Of a stretch of DNA of 64,000 nt, positions 1 through 9,308 are shown piece after piece. A program made the position numbers and the translations under genes. The stretch lies in contig NZ_JALJRB010000015.1 of the NCBI RefSeq assembly GCF_022968795.1, positions 1 through 64,000 of the forward strand, written 5' to 3'. The notes beneath the pieces are model-generated. The model saw only the letters and a program-made list of their open reading frames with translations. It did no database searches and was not told where the DNA came from. This stretch comes from Desulfatitalea alkaliphila (lineage in GTDB: Bacteria > Desulfobacterota > Desulfobacteria > Desulfobacterales > Desulfosarcinaceae). Position 1 is the first letter of the stretch; every line of letters begins with the position of its first letter.

Positions 1-63
1 GATGTGGCCGATCGTCCCTACGTTGACATGGGGCTTTTTTCTCTCAAATTTTGCCTTCGCCAT
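1..63 (-). CDS. tuf: Elongation factor Tu, N-terminal fragment
   Basis: The first 21 codons of EF-Tu, the GTPase that delivers aminoacyl-tRNA to the ribosome. The reverse strand reads MAKAKFERKKPHVNVGTIGH, the conserved EF-Tu N-terminus leading into the P-loop; the rest lies beyond base 1. A GGAGG ribosome binding site sits just upstream of the ATG. It lies directly downstream of four co-oriented tRNA genes, as in the tRNA-tufB operon of E. coli, so tRNAs and tuf are probably co-transcribed. Confidence 0.93.
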   Translation of the reverse strand, partial: MAKAKFERKKPHVNVGTIGHI

Positions 64-193
64 CTCGTCCTCCGCTGGTCATTCAATAAGGTCAATTGAA
101 TTCGGTCTAAATCACCGGGCCTCGTTGCGGATCGGACAATCCTCATGATTGTCGGCGGTTCTGCGGACCTTGCTGGAGACCTGGTGCAATATA

Positions 194-270
194 TGGAGCC
201 CACGACCGGAATCGAACCGGTGGACCTCTTCCTTACCAAGGAAGCGCTCTACCGTCTGAGCTACGTGGGC
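194..270 (-). tRNA. tRNA-Thr (GGT)
   Basis: The reverse strand folds as a full cloverleaf with acceptor GCCCACG/CGTGGGC, D-stem GCTC/GAGC, anticodon stem CTTCC/GGAAG around loop TTGGTAA (anticodon GGT, reading ACC), T-arm with GTTCGATTC, and an encoded CCA. It is the last tRNA before tuf, the position of thrT (GGT) in E. coli. Confidence 0.95.
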
Positions 271-327
271 TGAAGGTTGTTTTACGGAATGTCCTGAACG
301 AAGGCCGTTTGAAGTTCGGTAAAGAAT

Positions 328-403
328 TGGAGCGGGAGACGAGGCTCGAACTCGCGACATTCAGCTTGGAAGGCTGAAGCTCTACCAACTGAGCTACTCC
401 CGC
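328..403 (-). tRNA. tRNA-Gly (TCC)
   Basis: Cloverleaf on the reverse strand with acceptor GCGGGAG/CTCCCGC, anticodon loop containing TCC (stem TCAGC/GCTGA), T-loop GTTCGAGCC, and encoded CCA. It occupies the glyT position of the tRNA-tuf operon. Confidence 0.95.
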
Positions 404-572
404 TCGAATTTTCGGATCAGCGCAAGAATCCTGAACCTCGTTTGCACCCGATCACCGCGCTTCCCAAGGGGCACCCCCTGCGGTGTCACGATGATCCTTG
501 TACCGGCAGCCATGTAGTCAGACACGATTCCGAAAAAACGGATATCTCCTACAATGAGCAATGTGTCATGTG

Positions 573-657
573 TGGTGGTGGGGGGAGGATTCGAACCTCC
601 GAAGGCTTCGCCGACAGATTTACAGTCTGTTCCCTTTGGCCGCTCGGGAACCCCACC
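573..657 (-). tRNA. tRNA-Tyr (GTA)
   Basis: A long-variable-arm (class II) tRNA on the reverse strand: acceptor GGTGGGG/CCCCACC, anticodon stem ACAGA/TCTGT around CTGTAAA (anticodon GTA), extra arm about GGCGAAGCC, T-loop GTTCGAATC and encoded CCA. It occupies the tyrU position of the operon. Confidence 0.95.
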
Positions 658-668
658 GCATGCATCCA

Positions 669-744
669 TGGAGCCAGCGAAGGGACTCGAACCCCCGACC
701 CACTGATTACAAATCAGTAGCTCTACCAACTGAGCTACGCTGGC
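669..744 (-). tRNA. tRNA-Thr (TGT)
   Basis: Cloverleaf on the reverse strand: acceptor GCCAGCG/CGCTGGC, anticodon stem CTGAT/ATCAG around loop TTGTAA-type with anticodon TGT, T-loop GTTCGAGTC and encoded CCA. First tRNA of the Thr-Tyr-Gly-Thr-tuf operon, separated by only about 11 bases from tRNA-Tyr. Confidence 0.95.
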
Positions 745-1270
745 ATCAAACACGTTGATTGCTTAAGGCTTTCATATTAAAGATCCGCTCGGGTCCCTGA
801 GGACGCCAAGATGATTAAAAATGCGATTCCTACTCAATTTGCTGTCAAAAAACAAACCCGCGTTTTGAACAAAATCCGACGTTAAGGACCAGATATAAAA
901 AATTTTTGCTTAATATGTCCGTTTTTCTCCGATTAAGGCCATTTTTCGCCCATTTTTATTTCCAGCCCCAAAACGTCGCAAGCGCCCAAAACGATGGCAG
1001 CGCACCGCATTCAACGCCAAACGGCCGCCAACCAGACATCAGGCGGCCGCCCGGTCATATGATGCCAATCGCCCTTGCAAGTTAAAGTTTCCTGCCGCTG
1101 AACCGAAATAGTTTTTGAAAGGGGTGCAATGGCCGATAATACTTGACAGAAACCGCCGACTGCATGATATCGTGCGGGCAATTTACAATCCGGATCAACT
1201 TGGCGACCTTCTGCACACCCAATTCTTAGTAACAACCGCCTCCGCTTGCAACCCTAATATGAGAGCGACC
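745..1270. other. Intergenic region upstream of the tRNA-tuf operon
   Basis: No convincing gene. The 820-960 stretch is clearly more AT-rich than its surroundings. On the reverse strand a perfect -35 hexamer TTGACA (843-848) points toward the tRNA genes, but the sequence 17 bases further (CGCATT) is a poor -10, so the operon promoter is only tentatively placed here. A promoter for the plus-strand transglycosylase gene must also lie in this region but was not identified. Confidence 0.35.
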
Positions 1271-3175
1271 ATGCGCCGAATCGACAAAACAACGAGCAAC
1301 CCACCAAAGTCCATATTTTTCTTGCCATTGCTGTTTTTATGTTGTCTCGCCATCAGCGGTTGCGCTGCCCTGCCTTTCCTGCAGGCGGCATCCGAAAGCC
1401 CTGCCACTGCTTCCAGTGGATCCCTCCCGCCGTCGGACAGCGACGCGGAGCCCGGAGAGCACCTTCTGGAAACGCCAACGACCCACAAGAACGACGTGGA
1501 TGCGATCATCGAAGACGGTGGATCCACCTTGGCCGCCCGACCCGAAGCGGTGGCCGCCACTGTCAACTGCCCCGATGGCGACGCCGAATGCGAAGCGACA
1601 TCGGCCGACAATGCCAAGGAAGGACAATCCCGACTCGACGAAGCGTTGCATCTTTGCGAAGTTTCCCAATCCTTCTGGCAAAAGGGAGAGCTGGATAGCG
1701 CCCTCGACGCCCTGGACAACGCCTACGCCCTTATCCTGGACGTGGACACCCGCTACGACGATATCGAGCTGATTCAACAAAAAGAGGACCTGCGGTTCCT
1801 GATCTCCAAACGAATCCTTGAAATTTATGCCTCACGCAACATCGTGGTCAACGGCAAGCATGACGAAATTCCAATGGAGATGAACAGTTACATCGAGGCG
1901 GAACTGCGCCGGTTCACCACTGGACACGAGAAGGATTTTTTCCGGCGCTCTTTACAACGTTCCGGCCGTTACCGTCCCTACATTGTCGAAGTGCTACGCG
2001 AAGCCGGCCTGCCCGAGGAGCTTTCCTGGTTGCCCCTGATCGAAAGCGGTTACATGGTCAGGGCCTTGTCCAGCGCCCGCGCCTTGGGACTGTGGCAGTT
2101 CATCCCATCCACCGGTTACAAGTTCGGCCTGCGACGCACCCACTATGTGGATGAACGCATGGACTTCGTCAAATCCACCCATGCGGCCGTTGCGTATTTG
2201 AAGGAGCTGCACAACATTTTCGGTGACTGGGCCACCGTGCTGGCGGCCTACAACTGCGGTGAAGGGCGTGTGCTGCGGGTGATTCGTACCCAGAACGTCA
2301 ACTATCTGGACAACTTCTGGGATCTGTACCAGCGCCTGCCGAGGGAAACCGCCCGTTACGTGCCCCGCTTTTTCGCCACCCTGCACATTGTCAAAAACCT
2401 CGAACAATACGGCTTGGACCAAGTCGCCCTGGACGCACCTTTCTCCTACGACGAGGTGGATATCCACCGCCAGGCCCACCTGCGGGATATCGGTAAACCC
2501 ATCGGTGCGAATCTGGCCACCCTGGAAGCGCTAAATCCCGAGTTGCGCCACCGCATCGTACCGCCCGAACCCTACACCTTGCGGGTGCCTGAAGGCAGTG
2601 GTGCCACCCTGTTGGCCGACATCGACACCATCCCGACATCGAAGCTGCCACAGCAGGCCCACACCTGGCACACGGTGCGCTCCGGTGAAACCCTTGGCGC
2701 CATCGCCCGCCGCTACCGCACCAGTGTCAACCGTATCATGCAGACCAACAACCTGCGCAGTTCCCACTTCATCCGCGCCGGCACCCGTCTGCGGATTCCC
2801 CTTTCCGGCAGCGGTGCTGTCGCCGCCGGCCGGCAACAGCCCTCCACCCCGCCGGCATCGGGGGTGCACACGGTGGTCAAGGGAGACTCCCTGTGGAACA
2901 TCGCCAATCGCTACGGTACCACTGTGCAGCAGATTACAGCACTCAACCGACTCTCCTCCAATACATTGCAGATCGGACAGCGCCTGCGCATTCCCGGCCA
3001 CCAACCCCAGCCTTCGCCCAAAACCGGCGAACTGAACACCTATCAGGTGAAACGGGGCGACAGCCCCTTCACCATCGCCCGCAAGCACAACATGCCCCTC
3101 GAGCGTTTTCTGCGTATCAATCAATTGAGCAAGCGCAGCACGATCTATCCGGGCCAGGAAGTTTATATCGATTGA
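1271..3175 (+). CDS. MltD-like membrane-bound lytic murein transglycosylase with three LysM domains
   Basis: Cleaves the MurNAc-GlcNAc bond of peptidoglycan, probably anchored in the periplasmic face of the outer membrane. The N-terminus carries a lipoprotein signal (hydrophobic run, then LAISGC lipobox). The SLT domain begins near residue 240 with catalytic Glu about residue 258 in LPLIESGY, followed by SARALGLWQF and AAYNCGEGRV. Three LysM repeats follow (about residues 467, 532 and 590; HTVRSGETL, HTVVKGDSL, YQVKRGDSP), which bind glycan strands. The start at 1271 is chosen because GAGAG lies five bases upstream; ATG 1259 in the same frame is the alternative, and longer forms would bury the signal peptide. 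A hairpin follows the stop codon. Confidence 0.9.
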   Translation: MRRIDKTTSNPPKSIFFLPLLFLCCLAISGCAALPFLQAASESPATASSGSLPPSDSDAEPGEHLLETPTTHKNDVDAIIEDGGSTLAARPEAVAATVNCPDGDAECEATSADNAKEGQSRLDEALHLCEVSQSFWQKGELDSALDALDNAYALILDVDTRYDDIELIQQKEDLRFLISKRILEIYASRNIVVNGKHDEIPMEMNSYIEAELRRFTTGHEKDFFRRSLQRSGRYRPYIVEVLREAGLPEELSWLPLIESGYMVRALSSARALGLWQFIPSTGYKFGLRRTHYVDERMDFVKSTHAAVAYLKELHNIFGDWATVLAAYNCGEGRVLRVIRTQNVNYLDNFWDLYQRLPRETARYVPRFFATLHIVKNLEQYGLDQVALDAPFSYDEVDIHRQAHLRDIGKPIGANLATLEALNPELRHRIVPPEPYTLRVPEGSGATLLADIDTIPTSKLPQQAHTWHTVRSGETLGAIARRYRTSVNRIMQTNNLRSSHFIRAGTRLRIPLSGSGAVAAGRQQPSTPPASGVHTVVKGDSLWNIANRYGTTVQQITALNRLSSNTLQIGQRLRIPGHQPQPSPKTGELNTYQVKRGDSPFTIARKHNMPLERFLRINQLSKRSTIYPGQEVYID

Positions 3176-3192
3176 AACCGCTGCCCGGTGCC

Positions 3193-3231
3193 GCCAGAGA
3201 TAGAGCTTGGCATAAGGCCTCTATCTCCGGC
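3193..3231 (+). terminator. Hairpin after the mltD-like gene
   Basis: GAGATAGAG (3197-3205) pairs with CTCTATCTC (3219-3227), extended outward by GCC/GGC with one mismatch. It starts 18 bases after the stop codon. No clear U-tract follows, so it may be a stability hairpin and not a strong intrinsic terminator. Confidence 0.5.
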
Positions 3232-3337
3232 AGTACCGGAAGTGCTGCACCGCAGCCGGCAACCCGTCTTCGAAAATCAACGATCTTCGGCGCTGCGTCT
3301 TGCTTCCTCCCCCCGAATAGTGTAAATGCAGGTCCAC

Positions 3338-3413
3338 GCCTCCGTAGCTCAGGGGATAGAGCAGCAGATTCCTAATCTGTTGGCCGCAGGTTCGATTCCT
3401 GCCGGGGGCACCA
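3338..3413 (+). tRNA. tRNA-Arg (CCT)
   Basis: Cloverleaf with acceptor GCCTCCG/CGGGGGC (one T-G wobble), anticodon stem CAGAT/ATCTG around loop TCCTAA (anticodon CCT, reading AGG), T-loop GTTCGATTC, and encoded CCA. It stands alone between two protein genes. tRNA genes of this kind are common integration sites, but no integrase gene or repeated 3' end was seen nearby. Confidence 0.95.
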
Positions 3414-3726
3414 GGCAAAACGCGCCCTTATAGTCCCTTTATGGTCCCTTGACACTCACCGGTTTGATGCGCTAGTTGTGTTCAATGATATAAAATAGTC
3501 TTATTGCGCAACGCACCTGCCACGCAACATTCCGAAATCATAACATGATAATCGGTTTGCCGGTCGGCGGTGGCGCTCTATGGTCTTTCGGGACGCCACC
3601 AGTTAAAGTCTCACGTTCGGCGGTCGATACCTAAAGAGAGAGAGATGGTGCGATGTCCAACAGCCATACACCTGAATCCGAGGCCTTGGTCGCCCGACGG
3701 CACAAGGCGCTCTGCCGAATTGAGAT
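3414..3726. other. Intergenic region, no gene seen
   Basis: About 310 bases between tRNA-Arg and the exported protein gene. No coding frame with a ribosome binding site and no strong hairpin was seen. A TTGACA occurs near 3450, but no good -10 hexamer stands at 16-18 bases. Confidence 0.4.
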
Positions 3727-4659
3727 ATGATGTCCCTTAATCCGCTCCGCCTGTTGCTGTTCGCTGCGTTGGTGACGCTCTTGCATAGCCCGACCCACAC
3801 CGCTGCCGCCGGCCTTGCCCATGATGCGGCTGCCGCAATGCACGGCCACTATCACTCCGTGCGAGCAATGCTTGACGACAATGCCTTCGATCAACCCCTT
3901 CATTTGACTTCCGGCCATGAGGGCGACCACACCCAAGCCCGATTGAGCGCAGTCCTCGAGCACCCCTTCGACGCCTTTGCCGCAACATTCAAATCGCCCG
4001 ACAATTGGTGCGAATTGATGATGCTGCACCTTAATATCAAGTATTGCGCCGCCCATGACAACGGCCGGCAACAAATGTTGACGGTCTATGTGGGCCGCAA
4101 ACACGAACAACCGCTCGAATCGGCCCATCGCGCCGAATATGCCTATCGCGTGGTGGCCAACGGCCCCGATTACCTGAAGATCGCCCTGGAAGCGGACAAA
4201 GGTCCTTTTCGCACCCGGAACTACCAGATCGTTTTGGAAGCGGTACCGCTGGATGCGGAAAGCACCTTCATCCATTTCGGCTATTCCTACGACTTCGGCA
4301 GCCTGGCCAAAACCGCCCAGGCCATCTATTTTCGCACGGTGGGCCGTGACAAGGTGGGCTTCACGAAGATTGCGGATGACAATAGCCGCCCGCCCGAGTA
4401 TGTCGGGGGCGCGCGCGGGGCGCTGGAGCGCAACATCATGCGTTACTACCTCGCCCTGCAAGCCTATCTGAACGGACTTGCCGAGCCGGCGCCGCAACGC
4501 CTCGATAAACGGCTCGAAGGGTGGTTCGCCCTTACGGAGCGCTATCCGCTGCAACTCCATGAAATCGAGCGAGACGCCTATTTGCGCATGAAACAGAGGG
4601 AATTCGAACGGCAGCGGACCGGGGCTGAGGTGCTCAGCCCCGCCGGTGCCGTCTGGTGA
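3727..4659 (+). CDS. Exported protein of unknown function
   Basis: A 310-residue protein with a cleavable-looking signal peptide (hydrophobic LRLLLFAALVTLL, then an Ala-rich cleavage region near residue 28). The mature part is soluble, with no further membrane segment. It has a long mixed alpha/beta middle (HPFDAFAATF, YRVVANGPDYLKIAL, YQIVLEAVPLD, TFIHFGYSYDFG) that recalls lipid-binding START/SRPBCC-type beta sheets, but this is an impression, not a family assignment. The only cysteine pair (WCELMM and IKYCAAH) could form a disulfide. A hairpin, GGGGCTGA/TCAGCCCC, lies inside the last codons (4621-4641) and may act as terminator against the convergent gene. Likely periplasmic; function not recognised. 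Confidence 0.75.
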   Translation: MMSLNPLRLLLFAALVTLLHSPTHTAAAGLAHDAAAAMHGHYHSVRAMLDDNAFDQPLHLTSGHEGDHTQARLSAVLEHPFDAFAATFKSPDNWCELMMLHLNIKYCAAHDNGRQQMLTVYVGRKHEQPLESAHRAEYAYRVVANGPDYLKIALEADKGPFRTRNYQIVLEAVPLDAESTFIHFGYSYDFGSLAKTAQAIYFRTVGRDKVGFTKIADDNSRPPEYVGGARGALERNIMRYYLALQAYLNGLAEPAPQRLDKRLEGWFALTERYPLQLHEIERDAYLRMKQREFERQRTGAEVLSPAGAVW

Positions 4660-4662
4660 TGT

Positions 4663-5286
4663 TTACAACTGTTTGAACCCCTCGCGGGTGACATAGGCAA
4701 AGGCGAGGGGTTCCGAGACCTCCTCATCCACCTCGGCCAGGCATTCCATCTCGCGGCGCACGGTGGTCATGATCCCGTCCAATCCCCCTTTTTGCTGCGC
4801 CATGCGGTGCAACTGGTGCTCCAGTTTGATGATGCGCGGCACGCTGAAGCTGGTGCCGATTTCGTCACTGTCCAGCAATGGCTGCTTGCGCTTGGTCCAT
4901 AGCAGGTAGAGGCGAAACGGGTTTTGCGGATCGTTGCGCGTGTAGCCGCCCAATATGAACGTCACTTGGTGAATGGGATCGATGGGATGCACCTGGCAGG
5001 TTTTGCGCATGAAGCGCTCGTATTCAGTGGCCAGAAACGGCAAGGCCGCTTGGTGGATGTCATCCACATAAAGCAGATTCTCATCGTGAACAAAGCGTTT
5101 GAGGGCCTGACACATGGCCTCGCCGGCCACGGCGCCGCCGTTCATGATGGCTGCATAATCGGTCAACTGGTGCAAACGGTCCAACCTGGTCTCGATGAGG
5201 TTCCCGTTGCCGTTCACGTCGACGGCCTTGCCGTCCGCGCCAAGAACAATACCCTCCGGGCATTTGCAGGCAATCAATTGGGACAT
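4663..5286 (-). CDS. Proteasome-fold (Ntn-hydrolase-like) protein
   Basis: A 207-residue cytoplasmic protein. The N-terminus, MSQLIACKCPEGIVLGADGK, follows the strand-turn-strand pattern of proteasome beta/HslV subunits (TT-v-a-k-GVVLAADS), and YAAIMNGGAVAGEAM matches the family's INDKI-type segment. The nucleophile Thr is absent: the residues expected at Thr1 are Met-Ser-Gln, so it is either non-catalytic, uses another residue (Ser2, Cys7 or Cys9), or is processed. Strong ribosome binding site (AGGGAGGAGG). It is a single gene, convergent with the exported protein and not next to a proteasomal ATPase. The family call is by pattern only. Confidence 0.6.
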   Translation of the reverse strand: MSQLIACKCPEGIVLGADGKAVDVNGNGNLIETRLDRLHQLTDYAAIMNGGAVAGEAMCQALKRFVHDENLLYVDDIHQAALPFLATEYERFMRKTCQVHPIDPIHQVTFILGGYTRNDPQNPFRLYLLWTKRKQPLLDSDEIGTSFSVPRIIKLEHQLHRMAQQKGGLDGIMTTVRREMECLAEVDEEVSEPLAFAYVTREGFKQL

Positions 5287-5433
5287 ATGGGCCTCCTCCC
5301 TAACCGGTTAATGATTTCGCGGTCACACCGGCGCCGGTTCCAGAACGTCGGTGGCCGACCCTGCTTCCATAAACAGCCATACAGTAAGACAGGGGTGAAG
5401 AAATGTCAGGGGTGAGGGGCCGATGATTGCAGT

Positions 5434-6795
5434 TCAGTTCCCGCGACCCATGCGGGTGCGCCAATGTTCCAGGCGCTGCTTGATCATTTTCTCATAGCCC
5501 CGGTCCACCGGCTGGTAGTAGCGTTCGTTGCGCAGACGATCCGGCAGATGTTGCTGAGGCACATAGGCATCCTCGTAGTCGTGGGCGTACTGGTAGCCGC
5601 GGCCGTACCCCAACTCTTTCATCAACTGTGTCGGGGCGTTGCGAATGTGCATCGGCACCGCCAGGCTGCCGGTCTTGCGCACGGCCTCCGCCACGCGACC
5701 AAAAGCGCTGTAGACGCTGTTGCTCTTGACGGCGCTGGCCAAATAGACGGCCGCCTGGGCAAGGGCCAACTCCCCCTCCGGCGGCCCGATGAAGCGAAAG
5801 GCCTCCATGGCCGCCATGGTCAGGGGCAGGGCGTGGGGATCGGCGTTGCCGATATCCTCGGAAGCGAAACGTACCATCCGGCGGGCCACGTAAAGTGGAT
5901 CCTCGCCGGCCATGAGCATGCGCGCCAGCCAGTAGAGCGCCGCATCGGGGTCGCTGCCCCGCAAGCTCTTGTGGAAAGCGGAAATCAGGTTGTAGTGGCC
6001 CTCGCCGCTTTTATCGTATTGCAGCGCCTTTTGTTGCACCGCCTGCACCACGTCGTCCAAGGTGATGGCCCGCGCGGCACCGTCGGCGGTGGGCCCCTGG
6101 CGCGCCAGGGTCAAGAAGGCGGCCATCTCCAGACTGTTGAGCGCCGTGCGGGCATCGCCATCACAGGTGCGCAGCAGATGATCGGCGGCGTCCGGGTCCA
6201 GAACCAACCGGTGTCGGCCCAAGCCCCTATCCACATCGTTCAAGGCGGCTGTCACAATGGTATGCAGATCGCTTTCGGTCAACGGCTGCAGGGTTAGAAC
6301 GCGACATCGGGAAAGCAAAGGCGCAATCACCTCGAAAGAGGGATTCTCCGTTGTGGCCCCGATCAGGGTCAGCAAGCCGCTCTCCACGTGGTGCAGAAAG
6401 GCATCCTGCTGGCTTTTATTGAAACGGTGGATCTCGTCTACAAAGAGCACGGTGGGTTGGCCGCTGCTCCTCAGCTGGGCGCGCGCCTCCTCGATCACCG
6501 CCCGAATCTCCTTGACGCCCGACAGGACCGCCGAAAAATGGACGAAGTGAGCCCCGGAGGTGCCCGCCACGATGCGGGCCAAGGTGGTCTTGCCCACTCC
6601 CGGCGGGCCCCATAAAATCATTGAGAAGATACGATTGCGGCGAACAGCTTCGGCCAGCAGCGTACCCGGCCCCACCACGGCCGCTTGGCCGACAAATTCG
6701 GACAGAATCCGGGGCCGCATGCGTTCCGCCAGCGGTCGGGCTTCGGCGGGCGAGGTGGTATCGGTCGCAGGGTTGAACAAATCCATATGCACCAT
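5434..6795 (-). CDS. rarA: Replication-associated recombination protein A (RarA/MgsA AAA+ ATPase)
   Basis: Clamp-loader-like AAA+ ATPase acting at stalled replication forks, related to eukaryotic WRNIP1/Mgs1. Residues visible: [12 protein letters not shown] near the N-terminus, Walker [10 protein letters not shown], Walker [10 protein letters not shown], sensor-1 region [11 protein letters not shown], then the family C-terminal tetramerisation domain with [30 protein letters not shown] and HIRNAPT. The length of 453 is normal. The annotated ATG is followed three codons later by a second Met (MVHMDLF); either could be the start. It stands alone between the proteasome-fold gene and the divergent AsmA gene. 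Confidence 0.95.
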   Translation of the reverse strand: MVHMDLFNPATDTTSPAEARPLAERMRPRILSEFVGQAAVVGPGTLLAEAVRRNRIFSMILWGPPGVGKTTLARIVAGTSGAHFVHFSAVLSGVKEIRAVIEEARAQLRSSGQPTVLFVDEIHRFNKSQQDAFLHHVESGLLTLIGATTENPSFEVIAPLLSRCRVLTLQPLTESDLHTIVTAALNDVDRGLGRHRLVLDPDAADHLLRTCDGDARTALNSLEMAAFLTLARQGPTADGAARAITLDDVVQAVQQKALQYDKSGEGHYNLISAFHKSLRGSDPDAALYWLARMLMAGEDPLYVARRMVRFASEDIGNADPHALPLTMAAMEAFRFIGPPEGELALAQAAVYLASAVKSNSVYSAFGRVAEAVRKTGSLAVPMHIRNAPTQLMKELGYGRGYQYAHDYEDAYVPQQHLPDRLRNERYYQPVDRGYEKMIKQRLEHWRTRMGRGN

Positions 6796-7132
6796 CCGGC
6801 GGACGCGGGCTTCTTTACATCCGCGCCATAATGGTTTAATTTACTGATCCATATCAATTCCATGACATATCCAAGTCATGACGAAATCGCAAACCATCAA
6901 GTCATATCCATCCGGACACGATGCGTTGAATCGATAAGAACAAAAGGGTCCATCCAAGGGTGAAGGAAAAGCGACGGCCCGCAAACGATCGACCCGGACA
7001 TCGGCCGGCGCGACATTTGCCCAGTAAGGCTTACGATTCGTTTTACTTGAATTGATTGTACAAAACAATGCATTGGGGCCCATGGCCGTCCGCCGGCCTG
7101 CACAGGGCCAATGCGAGGGGGGGGGTTGCAAC
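6796..7132. other. Intergenic region between divergent rarA and asmA-like genes
   Basis: About 340 bases that must hold both promoters. No convincing gene, RNA or hairpin. The part from 6840 to 6960 is richer in AT than the flanks. Confidence 0.4.
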
Positions 7133-9193
7133 ATGCTGAAAGTTATCAAGTGGTTGGCCATCGTATTTGCCGTCTTGGTGATCGTGGTGATTGTGGCGGT
7201 CATCATCGCCCCTATGGTGATCAACCTGGAAAAGTACAAGCCCCGCATCGAAGCGGAAGCCGCCAAAGCCTTGGACCGCCCGGTCACCCTCGGCGGCCGC
7301 ATCGCCCCCTCGGTTTTTCCGTGGGTCGGCATGGCGCTGTCCGATGTCCGGATCGGCAACCCGGTCGGCTTCAGCGAAGAACATTTCGTTTCCGTCGGCG
7401 AATTCGAAGTACGTGTCAGACTGCTCCCCCTGCTCTCCGGCAATTACGAAGTAAAACGTTTTGTGCTGCGGGATCCTTCCATCGTGCTGGAAAAAAACAA
7501 ATCCGGCCGCACCAATCTGGAGGGCCTGGGACAACAGGAGGGCGCCCCGGATGCCACCCCGCCGCCAGCGCCTGCGCCGGAGGAGGACCCGACCTCGGCC
7601 CCCGCCCAACTGCCCATCAAATCACTGGTGGTCAATGAGTTCGCCATCACCAACGGTGCGATACGCTACATCGACCACGGCACGGGAGTACGGCACGAAG
7701 TGCGGGAATTGAACCTGGTGCTCGACGACGTCTCCCTGCTAACCCCCATCGCCGTCGATTTTCGCGCCGTTGCCGACGGCCACCCCATCGCCCTGTCGGG
7801 CGCCGTGGGACCGGTCGGCGCCGAACCCGGCCGCTCGCCGATCCAGTTCAACCTGCTGGCAACCCTTTTGAAACAAATGAAAATCGACCTTCAGGGCAGT
7901 GTGGCTGACCTCCTGGAAACCCCCCGGCTGGAAATGCGACTGGCGGTGGACAAATTCTCGCCCCGCGACTTGCTGGCCGATTTGGCGCAACCGTTGCCTT
8001 TCGAGACCGCCGATCCAAAAGCATTGACCGCCTTGGGGTTCTCTTTGCATCTTTCGGGCACCCCCGAAGCCGTCCAATTCGACGATGGACAAATGACGCT
8101 GGACGAATCGCGCATCACCTTCAGCGGCCGCGCCCGGGCCTTTGACAAACCCGATATCGCCCTGGAAGCCGAATTGGACCGCATCGACCTGGACCGTTAC
8201 CTGCCCCCGCCACCGCCTGAAAAGGAAGGCGCCAAAGCCCCGGAAACCGCACCCGCATCGCGGCAGGAAAAGCCCGACACCGATTACACCCCCTTGCGGC
8301 AACTGGTGCTGGATGCGCGCCTGGCCATCGGCCAGGCCAAGCTTAAAAATGTGCGCATACAGAACATGGCCCTCAAGGCCACGGCCAACAACGGCATCAT
8401 CCGGCTCGATCCCGTCTCCCTGGATCTGTACAATGGTCGCGTCACCGCCACCACCACCATCAATGTGCAACAACGCCAACCCCGCAGCAATGCCGACCTG
8501 GCCATCAGCACCGTGCAGGCCGGTCCTTTTCTCAAGGATCTGTTGGACAAGGAGCTGATCGACGGCCTTTTGACGGCGGCCATCAACCTGCGCTTCACCG
8601 GCGACACCGCCGATGCCGTCCGTAAAAGCCTGAACGGAAAAGGCGAACTCAACTTCAACGATGGCGCCATCATCGGCATCGATCTGGCCGACATGGTGCG
8701 CAACGTCCAAGCCGCCTTCGCCCTGGCGGACAAACCCACGGAAAAGCCGCGCACCGATTTCACCGAACTGGCCGTACCCTTTTCCATCAGCGACGGCCTG
8801 TTCCGGCTGGACAACGCCCGACTCAACTCGCCGCTGTTGCGGTTGACCGCCGGCGGTGCGGCCGATCTGGTGCGCGAGACCCTTGATATGCGGATCGAAC
8901 CCCGCTTTGTCGCCACACTCAAGGGACAGGGCGACACCGTCGAACGGGCCGGCATCACGGTGCCGGTGATGGTGGGTGGATCCTTTGACAATCCCAGATA
9001 TCGACCGGACCTCAAGGCGATCCTGCAACAGGAGCTGCCCGACCGGGAAGCCCTGGAAAAAATGGTGCCCTCCAAGGAGACCCTTCGGGAAGGGGCCGAT
9101 GAAAAGGCTCGTGAACTGATTGAAGAAAAAGGCAGGGACCTGTTGCGCGGATTACCCCTGCGCCGTCAGCAGCAACCCGCCGACGGTCAGTAA
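7133..9193 (+). CDS. AsmA family protein
   Basis: A 686-residue inner-membrane-anchored periplasmic protein of the AsmA/TamB-like group, which is implicated in outer-membrane lipid and protein homeostasis and resembles bridge-like lipid transfer proteins. One N-terminal transmembrane helix (MLKVIKWLAIVFAVLVIVVI) is followed by the family N-terminal domain (INLEKYKPRIEAEAAKALDR, VTLGGRI, SVFPWVGMALSDVRIGN) and a C-terminal AsmA domain (INLRFTGDTADAVRKSLNGK, DLADMVRNVQ). A Pro-rich linker lies near residue 150. The start is set at 7133 because the run GAGGGGGGGGG stands about nine bases upstream and the helix begins immediately. Confidence 0.9.
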   Translation: MLKVIKWLAIVFAVLVIVVIVAVIIAPMVINLEKYKPRIEAEAAKALDRPVTLGGRIAPSVFPWVGMALSDVRIGNPVGFSEEHFVSVGEFEVRVRLLPLLSGNYEVKRFVLRDPSIVLEKNKSGRTNLEGLGQQEGAPDATPPPAPAPEEDPTSAPAQLPIKSLVVNEFAITNGAIRYIDHGTGVRHEVRELNLVLDDVSLLTPIAVDFRAVADGHPIALSGAVGPVGAEPGRSPIQFNLLATLLKQMKIDLQGSVADLLETPRLEMRLAVDKFSPRDLLADLAQPLPFETADPKALTALGFSLHLSGTPEAVQFDDGQMTLDESRITFSGRARAFDKPDIALEAELDRIDLDRYLPPPPPEKEGAKAPETAPASRQEKPDTDYTPLRQLVLDARLAIGQAKLKNVRIQNMALKATANNGIIRLDPVSLDLYNGRVTATTTINVQQRQPRSNADLAISTVQAGPFLKDLLDKELIDGLLTAAINLRFTGDTADAVRKSLNGKGELNFNDGAIIGIDLADMVRNVQAAFALADKPTEKPRTDFTELAVPFSISDGLFRLDNARLNSPLLRLTAGGAADLVRETLDMRIEPRFVATLKGQGDTVERAGITVPVMVGGSFDNPRYRPDLKAILQQELPDREALEKMVPSKETLREGADEKARELIEEKGRDLLRGLPLRRQQQPADGQ

Positions 9194-9252
9194 GGGCCCC
9201 TCGTTCCAGTCGAGATGAACTCAGGAATGCCCATGCGCATCGCAGCAACGTC

Positions 9253-9286
9253 AACGGCGCCCCTTCCGATCGGAAGGAGCGCCGTT
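9253..9286. terminator. Bidirectional hairpin terminator
   Basis: AACGGCGC (9253-9260) pairs with GCGCCGTT (9279-9286), with inner CTTCC/GGAAG pairing, between the convergent AsmA and dehydrogenase genes. The stem ends in AA/TT, so a short U-run is available on both strands. Confidence 0.7.
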
Positions 9287-9308
9287 TGCTTGCCGGTATT
9301 GGACGACC

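Noticed and set aside
3338-3413. tRNA-Arg as a possible integration site of a mobile element
   Set aside because: No integrase, no repeated tRNA 3' end and no phage-like genes nearby.
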